The position numbers and the translations under genes are program-made. This document shows positions 22,894 through 34,479 of a stretch of DNA of 64,000 nt, piece by piece. This DNA comes from Isoetes taiwanensis. Taxonomy: Eukaryota > Streptophyta > Lycopodiopsida > Isoetales > Isoetaceae. The DNA lies in NCBI GenBank assembly GCA_021234155.1, contig JAJEKV010000020.1, positions 7,486,563-7,550,562 on the forward strand. Reading direction: 5' to 3'. Under the pieces are notes generated by a model. The model made no database searches. It was not told the DNA's origin and saw nothing but the letters and a program-made list of their open reading frames with translations. The number at the start of each line of letters is the position of its first letter. Within the stretch, counting starts at the first letter, position 1.

Positions 22894-22930
22894 GTACTAA
22901 ATAGTATTTCTAGAGTGCACCCTTTTGTTA
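22894..22930 (+). repeat. Element-X right-end motif
   Basis: It carries gtactaaatagtatttctag followed by agtgcac, shared with 13420-13446 and, inverted, with 5530-5557. It sits next to the inverted arms, suggesting that 22428-22930 is a derivative lacking the usual interior. Confidence 0.55.
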
Positions 22931-22969
22931 GCCGTTGATTTTAGAAAAAGGGGCAAATCATGTGGTGGA

Positions 22970-24524
22970 GGTTTTTTTTAGGGTTGTGTGAATTAGGGTT
23001 GTGTGATTGTGGGTTGTGTGCAAGCACTTCCATATCCGGATTGCAAGACCGGATTGTAAGACCTATTTACACAAGCTGTAAAGTATCCAGCTTTTCTTGC
23101 CCTTTCTGAACTTAGCTACGGATGCATGAGCTCACGCGTCTACGAAAGGCCAAGTTTGAGGTCAATAACGGATTTCCTTCAGTGCAAGTGTGACACTGGT
23201 TTCTTGTCATCTTTATCCCCTGGCAAAAACTGGAAAGCCTAATCCTTGGCTGGCCAGAACTGTGATTTTGGCTAAGCAGAGCTTCCATTTGGCCCCTTGC
23301 TGTGAACAGAACCGCTTTGAACACTGCCACTGTCGCTAGCGGAGTTCCCATTCCTTTGTACAGCACTTGCGAGCCTTCTGCAGCCAGAACATTCCCCGTT
23401 GGATTCAAGACATGATGGCATATTGCAGATTAACATGGTAAGTTCTATTCTTTACATTTTATCCTTTGCATAGAAGCGATCTTCTTTACCTGCAATTTGT
23501 CAGATAAACGCATGGCATAACAAACTTTAGCAAATCCGTATATGCTTTCAGGTCTTTTTCAGATCTTCATCCTTGCTGGGCAAACAAAAAAAAAAAACAA
23601 TATCTTGTATGCATTGTATTGTCTAGATCAATGCATATAAACCCCGAGTTGCATTTTATTAGCCAAATTGCAGGGAATCTTGTCCGAAAGATTAGCCAAG
23701 CAAAGTTTGGATACTCCAGCTTATTAGTTTCCCAAAAGGTAAGGGAATTCAACCAATAAATGCTTCAGCTAATGTGTATTTTTGCATTGAATCCCATTTT
23801 ACTAAAGCTTATGATGTAATAGTCCGCACGATTGTGTGCCAAATTTATTCGAAGCAAAGACAAAGAATAAAATGGAGTAGCCGTGATTTAAAGTGAGAAA
23901 AAGGCGAAGAAGAATAGAGGTTCTTTCTTATTTCGGTTTCTTTCTTACTTATGGGTTTAGCAAAGCCCATGCTAAAGATTCCTCCTTCCTTTGTTGGGGC
24001 TAGACTATTCATGGTAATCCCGAATATTGAAGTTGTTTCAAAAGCCATGATTATGGCCATATGCCAACTGATTGGGCATGAAAGTCTCTGCTTTGGTATA
24101 TCATCATTTTCTTGTTAATTCAATCATTTGAATCTCAAACTGACAGCTAAGACTTGCATTGTTTGTGTTTAACAGTAAATGATCTTGTTAACATTACCAA
24201 ATTGGTACTTATTGGGATAATGATGTGGTGATAGTCGTGATTCTTGAACCGCACCAATGCTTGCTATATAGAACGTGTTGATGCTATACCAAAGTTGCGA
24301 TTCAAACTTGTTTGCAAGTTAGCAGCATATTATTATATTATCAAGGAATTGACACCTGATTTGGAGCAAGTTATAAATATGGAATGGGGAAACTTCTGGT
24401 CATCTTATCTTCCCAGAGTTCTATTAGATGAAGCTTTAGATGCTGGCAGAGAACTTAGCCTGGCTGTAACAACAGCAGCAGCTATTTGGAGTTGCATGGC
24501 GAGCTCATTATATTCATATCCTTG
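22970..24524. other. Spacer with unassigned open frames
   Basis: A gggttgtgtgaatta-type repeat occupies 22975-23020. A plus-strand open frame from about 24244 encodes RVDAIPKLRFKLVCKLAAYY and LDEALDAGRELSLAVTTAAA and runs into the LINE start. It reads like coding sequence but I do not recognise it, and there is no clear start or exon partner. A minus-strand frame at 23845-24060 (MAIIMAFETTSIFG) is similarly unassigned. Confidence 0.35.
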
Positions 24525-26225
24525 GAGCATATGCCTTGGAGCATATGCAGAATGGGAAGGCTGCGGATCTTGAAGGGATGTGCGCAGAGCTGCTGAAGTG
24601 GGGCGATGAAAAACTCCTCCAGATCCTAACCAATCACATGAATGCTGCTGCCAAGGAAGGTTTGCCAAGGTCCTGGCAATTAAACAAGGTCGTCCCAGTG
24701 CACAAATCAGGTACAAAAACAGTTGCAATTACCGTACAATCATGGTAGGAAGTGTTTATTCTAAATTGCTAGGCTGCCTTCTAGAACAGAAACTAAGCAC
24801 ATGGGCAGATGCCACTGGTGCAAGACCCACATGCCAAGCAGGGTTTCGGAGAATGCACAGTACTTTGGATCACGCCCTTGCTTTGAAGGTGCTCATTGAA
24901 CAGGCTAAGAAACCGAATAAGGCTTTGTTCCTTGCTTTCATTGACTTCTCAAAAGCCTTTGATACTGTTCCAAGAAATGAATTGGGCAATCGGATGAAAG
25001 AGATTGGTGTCCCCATCTCACTTATGGGTGCAGTGTCTCAACTCTACAAAGAAGTTAGAGTTCGGTTAGCAGATAACCCAACAGAGATCGAAAGCACAAT
25101 AGGAGTTAGGCAGGGTTGTCCGTTGTCGCCCACGCTCTTTGGATTGTACATAGATGAATTGCAATCATGGCTGGAACAGAAAGGGCTTATAGGGACTCGT
25201 CTTGGAGACTATGTAATCCAATTGTTACTCTATGCAGATGATGTGGTGCTGCTGGCAGCCACACCTAATGAGCTCCGGGGAACATTTGGTAACACCGAAG
25301 CGAAGTTTTATGTGGAGAAGAAAATGAAAGTTAATCTATCTAAATCCAAGATCATGATCTGTGGAACAGTAAACAGGCCGCTTTTCACCTACAGTGGAGA
25401 AGTTTTAGAAACTGTAAGTCATTATAAGTATCTTGGTCTTGAGTTCAGTGCGAAATACAAATGGAAAGAATGTATTAGGAAACGTGTAAATGGAGGGGAA
25501 AACGGCTTTGTAATGGCATGCTCGGACGCCATAGAAGCATCGTTACAAGACTGGGGTTTGAAGAGAATGCTTTTCAAAACATTGGTCCAAACGGTATTAC
25601 TGTACGGTGCCCCAATCTGGGGGCCTACTTTGTCTAAAGGCTTATGGAAACAGATCGAGAATGTTCAGAAGATATTTTTGCAAGAGGAGATGGGCATCAA
25701 ACAGCAAATACCCTATCCTATTATGCTAGCAGAAGCAGGTTTATTACCTTTGGAAGCGGAGGCATTGATCCAGACTATAACTTTTGTCAACAGGGTACGC
25801 AGGATGGATGATGATCGAATCCCGAAGAAAGCCATGGAAGCCTCCACAAGTATTGGCTGGTATAAAGATGTGCTGGAGTGGGCGGAAAGTTGGGGGCTGA
25901 ACAGCACAAGCTGGCCAGACTCAGAAATAGGGGTGCGAGACGTGGTGCAGTCGCTAGTATTGCAACGGATTTGGGCCGACCCTTGCACAAAAATGGCTTA
26001 CTATATGAAGGAGGTGAATATGATGCTTGTGTATTCTGATCAATCATATCTTCATGCAGATATCCCTTTTTCATTATTTGCTTCAGTGTCATCGTACATG
26101 AACTTAGGTTTTTTTATGAGAACGGTGGAACAACACCGTTTATTTCTATTAAGTACAGTAAAGAGTTAAGATGTACAGGCTTCATGGCCTTTTAAGGTCC
26201 AAAGTGAGCGGCGGCGGCGGCGGCG
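24525..26225 (+). mobile_element. LINE, 5'-truncated, with (CGG)n end
   Basis: The copy starts inside the region upstream of the RT fingers (MQNGKAADLEGMCAELLKWG). It is flanked on the left by a small local repeat (ccttggagcatatg twice) and runs through RT and connector. After the stop at 26169 come about 35 bp of 3' UTR (ggcttcatggccttttaagg), then cggcggcggcggcggcg and unrelated sequence. The last block replaces the poly(A) expected of L1. Confidence 0.85.
24536..26169 (+). pseudogene. LINE reverse transcriptase, one frameshift, zinc knuckle deleted
   Basis: The reading frame starting at 24536 covers the RT entry region and shifts frame near 24718. The rest is open from 24742 to 26169 (475 codons). 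It shows FIDFSKAFDTV (first catalytic Asp), GVRQGCPLSPTLFGLYIDEL, LLLYADDVVLLAA (YADD at residues 164-167 of the second frame), SKSKIMICG, YKYLGLEFS and YGAPIWGP, the RT palm and thumb motifs. Compared with the 576-residue relative at 40569-42299, about 50 residues carrying the C-x2-C-x9-H-x4-C knuckle are missing: ADIPFSL is joined almost directly to FMRTVEQHRLFLLS. It lacks the endonuclease, so it is dead as an autonomous element, though the RT domain itself is free of stops. Confidence 0.85.
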
Positions 26226-26299
26226 ACAACGATGACTCAATTCATGTCATAAATACATAGGCTACCAAATTCATGTCAAGTTGGCATAAGCTAGTTCAG

Positions 26300-27000
26300 G
26301 TGTAAAGTTATTTTTCTGGTGAGTATTTGGTGGCGCGCTAAAAGGAGATCGTTTCGATGCTGATAAAAAAAGTTTTTTCTAGCGTAAAATTATTTTATGC
26401 AGAGTAGATAGGCGACATTGCTAACATATGGCTTTTCTGGCATAAAATTATTGTTTGGTGCGTATTCGACAGCGCCGCTAAGAGATGATCATTTTCATGC
26501 TGGTAACAAAAGGATGAAATAGAAGCCGTCAACCAAGTTAATTCGCAAGTGTGAATCAGGGGTGTAAATACCCCATTGCTAATGTGGCAACGTGCGTGGG
26601 GCTCAAACTTTCGAAAAGGGGGTATTCACCGTGAATACCCCTTTGTCTACCCCATTGCTGATGTGGCCGCATGCGTGGAGCTCAAATTTGAAAAAAAAAA
26701 ACCCTGAGCACGTAAGCATGTCAATTCCATGTAAGCATGCCATGCAAGCATGGGATATTCATATGTATGAATAGCCTAGTGCCATGTAGATCGAGGGTAT
26801 TCACATGTATGAATAGTATATTCATACAAATTTGAATACCGTTGGTCACGAGCCATTGTTTTCGAGAGCCAATATAAGCACCGGCCACTAAACTAAGAGG
26901 ACATAATTTCCATCCTGATAACAAGAAAAAGAAACCCGGACTAAGAACTAAGAGGACATTATTTTGACGCTGATAACAAAAGGAAGAAACCAGCATGAAT
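26300..27000. repeat. Dispersed direct repeats with a short palindrome
   Basis: Four related units, starting ctaaaaggagat / ctaagagatgat / ctaagaggacat (twice) and ending gctgataacaaaaggaagaaa-like, lie near 26338, 26478, 26894 and 26949. A second pair, accccattgctaatgtggc / accccattgctgatgtggc, lies at about 26568 and 26650. Between that pair is a perfect 11-bp palindrome (ggggtattcac c gtgaatacccc, 26620-26643). It looks like a decayed non-autonomous element cluster. Confidence 0.5.
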
Positions 27001-28382
27001 AATGGCCGCCTCTTGGTTTACGCTTTGTTATTTTACGCCTTGTCTCACACGTTGCAGTTAACGCTTGACAGATTGTTCCCTTTCATGTTTGTTACTTTAT
27101 AGCCCCTTTTTCTATTTACAACGCTTTTTCTCTTCATATTTGAACGTTGATGTCTCTTTAGGACTCTTTAACGGCAACGAGCACGTACTTTGAAAGATTG
27201 CTTTAGTAAAAAGGGCAAAATAGCGAAGAAAAGTTGAAAATGTTTGTACTACTTTCTGTTTACTTATATTTACTATGGTCCTTTAGTATGATTTGACTGA
27301 CAAAATCCCCTTTTTCAAAATTTAAAACACTTTTCTGTTGTGATACTTTTGAAGTGCTCTGAAAGAAACTTTGATTCCATGAAATGAGTGAATCCCATGT
27401 TGGAATGAACAAAGTAATACGAATTGCAACAAATATCCTGTAGAATGAATAATAGGTCTTTGAAATGCTATTCTTCTGTTGCTACTTTGACTGCTTTGGA
27501 TATCTGCTTTGAACAGATAGAATTGGGTCATTAAAAAATGGTGCAGACAGGATAGGTGCTTACAAGTTCCAGGGATGATTTAAGTAAAGCAGATTCTGCC
27601 TGAATGATTTGAAATTTGTACTTGCAGTCAAATTCATCTGCTCGAGATGCTGCATGTCAGATTCCTATTCCTAAAGTATATTTAAAGCAACTGGTAAAAA
27701 AATGTGAGTGCTAAATAGGCTGTTGTATCAGACTGCATCTCTGATCTCTGTTAGGGTATCTATATAGCTATGGCAATCAAGGGAACCTTGACGGCTATGG
27801 CAGACACAATACAGAGCTCAGGTTATGCCACATTAGCAGAAGTACAGGGCTACTTCTATGGTAGATCAAGAAGATAGCATTCAAGATTAAAGAAGAAAAA
27901 ATATATTACAGATCTGGAAGAGTACTGTTTTGAAGCAGCAGATGAACACGGTACTCTGTTGAAGCTCTGCGCCGAAGAATACAGAGCTCCAGAGCAACAA
28001 TTACTCTTGTCTGAGTGTCTTCCAAGATCTGAACTTAAGATCGAGATCAAGAAAAGAGTACTATGTTATCAAGAAAAAGTACAGCTTTGCAGCAAAATAG
28101 AGCTTCAGACCTAGACTAGAACTACTCCGTCAAAGTCAGGCAATTGTTTGTCAAAGGTCTTATCAACGAAGAAACAAAATCAAATCGCCGCGTTTTCCAG
28201 TTTAATGCTACCTTATCCTAGAGCAAAACCCTAAAATCTAGCTTCAGCGAATAAATTTATCTTCAAAGGAATCAAATGGGCAAATTGTCGACGAGCCTCT
28301 TCTGAGCAGATAACTCCGACGAAACAGGTTGACCTAAAAAGAGCGAGCATAGAATAGGTGTCAAATTGGGAAAGATCCAAAC
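27001..28382. other. Spacer, possible leader sequence
   Basis: There is no recognisable gene. At 28205-28230 the plus strand has aaaaccctaaaatctag, a telo-box-like leader motif of plant genes. A plus-strand open stretch near 27900-28110 (EEYCFEAADEHGTLLKLCAE) is protein-like but unassigned. Confidence 0.35.
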
Positions 28383-28493
28383 CTGGCAAAGACTAAGAGG
28401 TGGTACTACGGCGGTACTCTGTGGATCCGGCGCTACAGGCCAAAAGCTGCTCCTCAAACTGGGCTTAGAAGAATTTGATGCCGCCATAGCCAT
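28383..28493 (-). CDS. Possible first exon of an unknown gene
   Basis: The minus strand from the ATG at 28493 encodes MAMAASNSSKPSLRSSFWPV followed by a proline-rich stretch, ending at a CAG|gtttgg junction that could be a splice donor near 28383. The Ser/Ala-rich start is the sort found in plant signal or transit peptides, but no downstream exon can be assigned. A telo-box-like motif lies about 160 bp downstream on this strand, where an upstream position would be more usual. It could equally be chance. Confidence 0.2.
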
Positions 28494-28499
28494 GGATAT

Positions 28500-29759
28500 A
28501 TGGAAGAGAATAATATCCGAGCTTTTGTCGAATTAGGTCAAGCATAGCACAACGTGCCTATTTTCCTGTGGCCACGTCATTGCCACGTGGTATTTTCCAA
28601 TAAACTACTGTGATATTTACTTGTCCAATATGACCTTTGTCTCAAAGGACAAGACCACTTGAATGATCCACACAATTCCAGGACCAATAACTTTGGCTAC
28701 TTGCAACACTAAATATAACCCTTGTTCCATTTTAGTCATTCATCTGACAATCTCCAAAGATAGCCCATAGGATACTTTTGTAAAGCTAGTTCCTATGATA
28801 CCTTACCTTCTCGGATTTTTTCTGGCTAAAAGACATGTAAATCCAAGGGCACGTTTCTGCCCTACATGGTACAGATGAGCTAGTTTTGACAGGAAATAAT
28901 CTTATTCACTTTTTCAAACACTGGATAAGGCTATGTCCAGGAGCTAATCCTTCCAGCTAGTCACCAGGGAAAAAATATGTCACTTGTTTAATCCAATAGT
29001 TATTGGTCCCTTACACATGCATCTGCAAAATTTAGTTTTAGACTAGCCTTTCAACTAGCCAGCTTTCCTATCCTACCATTAGATAGAGGATAGGATCCTT
29101 CACAACCAGCAGACAAACAAAGCACATTCCAAACAGAAGTTCTACCATGTTAGGGATTATCACTGGTAGAATCTCTAGCCACACCCAACAAGACAACGTG
29201 TTTGCAAGAGATCATCCATCCCAGTTCTATTCCAACTAAAGTCCAGCGAAAGTGCACTTAACTTGTGGCACATTGCGAGGTCTTTACCAACTCCCTTGCT
29301 TCCATTAGGCAAAACTTTTGTGTTATATGCTCACTTTGTAGGCTAGGATTTAATTCCACCTCAGGAAGTAGGTTGCTAATTAGGGGTATCATAGTAGGTA
29401 TTTCATCATGTGATGGTTTGACTTAGAAAAACTGCAAATAAGTAAATCAAGTTCCTGACAAAGAACTCGAGCTCAAACTCGATGCACGAATCATCCATGT
29501 AAAAATTTATTCTATTCTGATGGCATTGCTTGACGTTTGGTATGTATGTTTGATGAAATATAGAGTTCATTTCCTTAGATCATTGCAATATCTTCGTAAA
29601 TTTATTGCAATCGGTCGCAAAAGTTCTAGCCTTGTATATTTTGTGAATATGCCCACGTGGTCCTAGTGAATGCAAGATGACCTACTCGTGGATTAATTGG
29701 TCGCACATCCCAAATTTGAGTTAATCCATATATAATGCCATTGTTTTATATGTAATTTT
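28500..29759. other. Spacer with no gene seen
   Basis: Moderately AT-rich, with scattered ctagcca/actagct motifs. No open frame with recognisable protein character and no repeat pair detected by eye. Confidence 0.5.
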
Positions 29760-29982
29760 TTTTATGGATGCGAGAATGTCTGCAGGAGCATATTACCCTG
29801 CCATATTGCATCATTATTGCTGCCACCGTTTTTCCTTTAAAAACTCTTTGGGGCAGGGGTTTTTTAATCCGGGCAGTAAATACGCCTGCTGCAATCTTGT
29901 ATTGGGTCCTATAGGCCGATTGGTATCCGTGAGGGATAAAAAATATTTAATTTAATTCAATTCAATTCAATTCAATCATTTA
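29760..29982 (+). mobile_element. LINE 3' end with (AATTC)n tail
   Basis: The segment ends with gtattgggtcctatagg, then ccgattggtatccgtg, ggataaaaaat and a run of (AATTC). The same 3' UTR signature appears at 60517-60577 (gtattgggtcccatagaccg, attggtctccgtgg, cgataaaa) but there followed by (CTTC)n. Only the last 200 bp or so of the element survives. Confidence 0.65.
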
Positions 29983-30361
29983 AACAATGTGAACAGAAAT
30001 CAAAAGTTGATGAATAAGTATAGATCTGAAGGTAATGCTTCCAAATATTGTACTTCACTGTCTTTGATGAGCATCTCTATGCCTTGATTGTATAGTATGT
30101 ATACAAGCAAAAATATATGCTATATACGCTTGTGCCCTTGTTTAGCAAAATTATGCGTAATGCATGTGAAAAAAGGGTAGAAATTTTTAATCAAAAATAG
30201 CACGTCCGCAAATCAGTCTTTTGCATATGCGTAATAACTTCTTGTTAAAAAAATTTGCAAACAATGCGAAAGCTTCCGCCTTTTTTTTCGCATTTTGTTT
30301 AAATAAAAATTAAAAAACAATTTGAACCAGCCATTGCTAGACAATACATCCGCCTCGATAA

Positions 30362-30395
30362 CCCCCACACACACACACACACACCCCACACCCCC
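30362..30395 (+). repeat. (CA)n microsatellite
   Basis: A run of about ten CA units, followed by cccc-interrupted CA and a C-rich stretch. Confidence 0.9.
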
Positions 30396-30689
30396 AACTC
30401 CCCCTCTCCATGCTCCCATTACCTTTTTTTGTGCCCGCAAAATACAAATTCTCAGACACTTTTCAATTGTATGCAGTTTAAGCATCAAGCAAAACTTGTG
30501 CATTAGAGCAACCATGACTTTTGAAGATGATGTAATTCTTTCTTTTCTAACCCTCTAAGCACATAAGGAAAAAATATCATTTGCTCCTAGACGAAATTTG
30601 TGGATAATAATATTAACTCACACACAAGGATGAATGATTGTCACCATATAACGGACAGTTTGGAGCCGGAGCAATTTATCCAAAACCTT

Positions 30690-32730
30690 CTCCATTTTTT
30701 TTTTTTGATGTTCCATAGAGATAGCCAAAGCCACTTTTCTGTAAGAGGCAGAACCCCAGAAGCTAGTAGGATATTGAACAAGGAATTCACTAACTTCGCA
30801 TAGTGTAAGCTGTATATAATATGTGAATCTCCTGCAATAGGATTTGATATGGAACTGTGGGCTTCATCAAAACTTTAAATAGGTGGGACTGATGGGCCAA
30901 TTATATAGCTCCACTCTGTTGTAGTTGTTTTGCATTGCATGTAGTGCCTTCTAGCCCGTCGTTGTTCTTAACTTGATAGAAGCTTCCCAGTACATTGTAG
31001 AAGGAAACTTCACACCTAAATACTTGTAGATAGTTTCACTTTCACATTCTGCCCCCGGTAACTGAAGAAGGAAGGATTTGGCTAACGTGAGGATGATATG
31101 AGGACCACTTTAGTCTTGACCAGGTTTGCGCATATCAGTGTCTTGGCAGAATGTGTCCAAGGCATTGAGATGGCGCTGCATGTCCTCCGGAGTGTGAGCT
31201 AGGAGGTCCACATCATCAACGTATATTGGATGTATGATGATTTGATGCAGAAGTTGAGCTCCATTAACCCCATAGTAGCAATCTCCAACTGATCAATGTA
31301 GAGTCAAAACAATGTTGAAGAGAGTGGATATCCCTGGCGGACCCCAAAGTATTGTCGAATGGTTGGCATGCTGGCTGCAATTGACTTGAGCATGTCTCAT
31401 ATAGCCTGTACACTGCATTTTACAGTTCCACAGGGCCCCCAAGCTGTCGCAATCTTGCCCACATTTTTTCCCAATGTATAGTATCAAAAGCCTTGGCAAA
31501 CTCAACGAAGCAATAATACAGGTCCTGGCGACGGTTCTTGATATATTCAATCGAAGTCCGCAGCATGAAGATGTGATCAATGGTTGAGTTCGGGGGCTTG
31601 AATCTCGCCTGGATAGGGGCTCGTAATTCTGCTACCTCTACCATGTCTGTCAACTACCCTTTAGAACCCCAGTCAACAGTTTTGCAGACACTGAATTAAT
31701 CATGATTGTCTGATAATTAGCTGGGCAGTGTGGATCACCTATTTTGTAGATGGGAACAACTCTGTTAGTGGTCTACTGCCGGGAAAAGCCTTCCTTAATG
31801 CCCTATTGAACAAAGCAGTTACAACCGGTACTATGGATGGCCCTGCCCATTTGAGCAACTCTGCTTGCATACCATCCAAATATGCCATTTTGCCATTGGC
31901 TAGATGTTGTAAGCCTTGGTCAACATCTGCCTCTATGATTTCTTGTGTCAGTCCTTCCTGCGAGGGGATATTGTTGCTTGTTCACCATGAGGATCATAGA
32001 GTTGCTGCAAGCATTGCCCCCACTACTCGGGGGAAATGTTCCCTACAGGCTGTACTGGCTTTCTGAGCACCCTTCTCCAAAAGGTCCTGGAATGACGGCC
32101 TAGGAGGTAAAACATCTCCCTTTGATGTCCCGCAATGTATCTGGCTTTCTTAGGATTGAGGAAGGCATGGTGTTGTCCCCGTGCGGGTGTAGAGCGCAAT
32201 CTATGACTTGACAGAGCTGGCATTTGAGTTCCTTGCACTCAGCATTAAAACCACTGATCACGCGGGAAAGTTGTGGTTCTCGAGGTCCGTCGAGGCAGCA
32301 TCTCCCAAAGCACCTTTCGGCAGCCATCTCGAGCACATCAATCAACTGGACCGTCCGTTCCTCTAGTATAGGATACTGCAGAGCTCTTATCAGGTCATCT
32401 GTGAGCATCTGGCATAAGCATTTGCATGTTCATAATCTAATCACAGCTGAAGAGTGTAAGGAACTGCCACATAGGGGGTTTGAATGGCCTATCATGCCAG
32501 CTTCAGGTAAAGTGGCAGGTGGTCTACGTCGACCTCTTCATCTCTATTGTATGTGCCCACCCAGAGGTGTTTGACGGCATGCATGTCTTGCTCGGCCACC
32601 AAATCATAGTCCACCATATATATAAGATCCAACCCTTTGGTTCTCCTGCCTGCAAGTGCACTTGTGGGAGGCCAGCCACGGTGCCAGTCCATTGCAAATC
32701 ACTAAGCCCAATATTACAAAAAAGCTAGAG
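30690..32730 (-). mobile_element. LINE of a second clade, heavily decayed
   Basis: On the minus strand the order is: an endonuclease C-terminal end (WTGTVAGLPQVHLQAGEP in one frame; DLIYMVDYDLVAEQDM and EEVDVDHLPLYL in another; 32490-32730), the linker (ALQYPILEERTVQLIDVLEM, FNAECKELKCQLCQVIDCAL; 32100-32400), RT fingers and palm (FKPPNSTIDHIFML, YYCFVEFAKAFDTIHWEKMW; 31420-31653), the active-site strand with YVDD (IYVDDVDLLAHTPEDMQ, about 31180-31240) and the thumb (YKYLGVKFPSTMYW, about 30980-31030). Many frame breaks separate these blocks. FAKAFDT instead of F(S/T)KAFDT and YVDD instead of YADD mark it as a different lineage from 40569-42299. Confidence 0.7.
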
Positions 32731-33595
32731 GGGAATAAAGGTTTTATATGATGCAATGGATGGATAAGGTGGGGTGGAGCTTGTGCAAGACATGATAGAT
32801 GCAATGTGGATTATAAGACCCTCGCCCTTTCCCTAACCATTTGCAAAGATTAATAGTGCCGATAATGCTATATCTGATCATATTCCTCAAGTAATCTCAT
32901 GTCAAGAATACACAAAAAAGTTTTAAAAATGAATACCAACCAAACGTAAAGAAATTTGGCAAGTGGCATTTGTAAAAGATTCGGGGCATGAAGACCGCAA
33001 CGACAACACTGGCAAACATTGGGCAATTTGCCAAACTATGGGGTAGAGCAAGAGGAGGAGGCAGTTTTTGACAAATTATATAGTTAGTGGCCTACCCTCG
33101 GAGAATCGAGCCCCAATGATGGTATAGAAGAGAAAACAATGCTAGATGAGATCAACAACTTAGAGGAGACTAAGTTGCCAAGAACAAGAAAAAGGCAGGT
33201 TTAACATGGATTAGGAAAGCAAATAAGTGCTCTAAGTTCTTTTCTCAGACAGCTAAGCAAAAGAAATGGTCAACGACAATATCTAGTATTACAGATGATA
33301 ATTGATCGATATTAGAAAGCCGTGACAGTCTCCATAAGTTCTTTCAAGTCACTTTCAAAGCTTCTTTGAAGAGAAGAGAATGCCATTCCAAGATGAGTTG
33401 AAGAGTTAGTGGTTTCTAAGGTGTCCCTAGTTATAATAAATGAGCAATATAAGATGTTGCATTGTCCACTATCTTCAAAATATTTGAATCAGACAACTAT
33501 CGCTCTTCAGAAGGAGAAGCGTCCTAGGGATGGAGGAGATTCCAATAGAATTTTCTATTCTCAGCCTATACAGACGTCCAACAAGCAGCTTGAAA
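32731..33595. other. Spacer with no gene seen
   Basis: No coding signature; mixed AT-rich sequence. Open frames are short and of low-complexity composition. Confidence 0.45.
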
Positions 33596-33599
33596 TACT

Positions 33600-33915
33600 T
33601 TTAAAAACTTTCATTTTTTTTGATTGGAATGCTTACCGATGGGCTTCTAGAACATTTTAAAAATTGTGCAATGTTCTATTCTAATTATAACACTTTCTTT
33701 TCAAAATTTTTGAAAGCTTTTAACTTTTGGAATGAAGTGCTTATTTATGAGCATCTAGAACATTCTAAAACACTCTATTTTGATTAGAGCATGCTTTGCA
33801 ACTGTTTGAAACCTTTATATTTTTGAAATGAAGTGCTTATCCATGGGCTTCTAGAACATTCTGCAACATTCTATTTTGATGTGATCACTCTTTTTGCAAC
33901 TAAATACATGATGTA
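33600..33915 (+). repeat. Three degenerate ~100-bp tandem units
   Basis: Units share gaatgaagtgcttat..atgggcttctagaacattct and then a cattctattttga block; the anchor tctagaacatt occurs at about 33645, 33750 and 33850. Spacing is close to 100 bp with small indels. No coding content. Confidence 0.6.
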
Positions 33916-34176
33916 TTATTTTAATTAACAGTAAAGATCCATGTATTATGAATGGCTGGAGACCCATCACATGACTTTCGGTATTATATAAGATAATAAC
34001 AAAGGGAATGGCAGAGAAAATTAATGTGACGAGCAAAAACCATCTCTCCCATCTAGTCAAGTTCCCTGCTGGAAGAAACATTATGCATAATGTACCGGTT
34101 ACCCTTGAAGATATGCCAATTAGCCCCTTTTTTATCCAACATAGCAATAGAAGCATTCTCATAGCTATTTTTAGTC

Positions 34177-34177
<1 letters not shown>

Positions 34178-34207
<30 letters not shown>

Positions 34208-34252
34208 GCTTGCCTCGCCTCGCTCTGTCTATCGCCGCTTGTCTATCTATCC

Positions 34253-34294
<42 letters not shown>

Positions 34295-34317
34295 CTATCT
34301 ATCTATCTATCTATCTG
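34178..34317 (+). repeat. (CTAT)n microsatellite with interruption
   Basis: Two runs of ctat units are separated by a C/T-rich stretch (ttgcttgcctcgcctcgctc). The array ends about 30 bp before the Copia LTR at 34346. Confidence 0.9.
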
Positions 34318-34345
34318 AGATGGATCTGAACATGTATATAATCGG

Positions 34346-34455
34346 TGATAGAAGTAATACAAAACTAGCACAAACCCAGCAAGATCAATCAAGAGAGATA
34401 GAAAAGTGCAACAACTGCAATATAGAGAAAATCAATAGGAAATACAATCGCTTGA
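34346..34455 (-). repeat. Partial 3' LTR of the Copia element
   Basis: About 110 bp align with 37703-37807, including aactagcacaa, gagatagaaaagtgcaa and caataggaaatacaat. Identity is well below 90 percent by eye, so the insertion is old. Confidence 0.6.
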
Positions 34456-34479
34456 GAGATTTACCTTTATAATGATGGT

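Noticed and set aside
30213-30558. Open frames across the CA microsatellite
   Set aside because: Frames are created by the (CA)n/(GT)n repeat and homopolymers; composition is not that of a protein.
34008-34472. 154-codon plus-strand frame across 34178-34317
   Set aside because: It translates the CTAT microsatellite into YLSIYLSI repeats and overlaps an LTR; an artefact.
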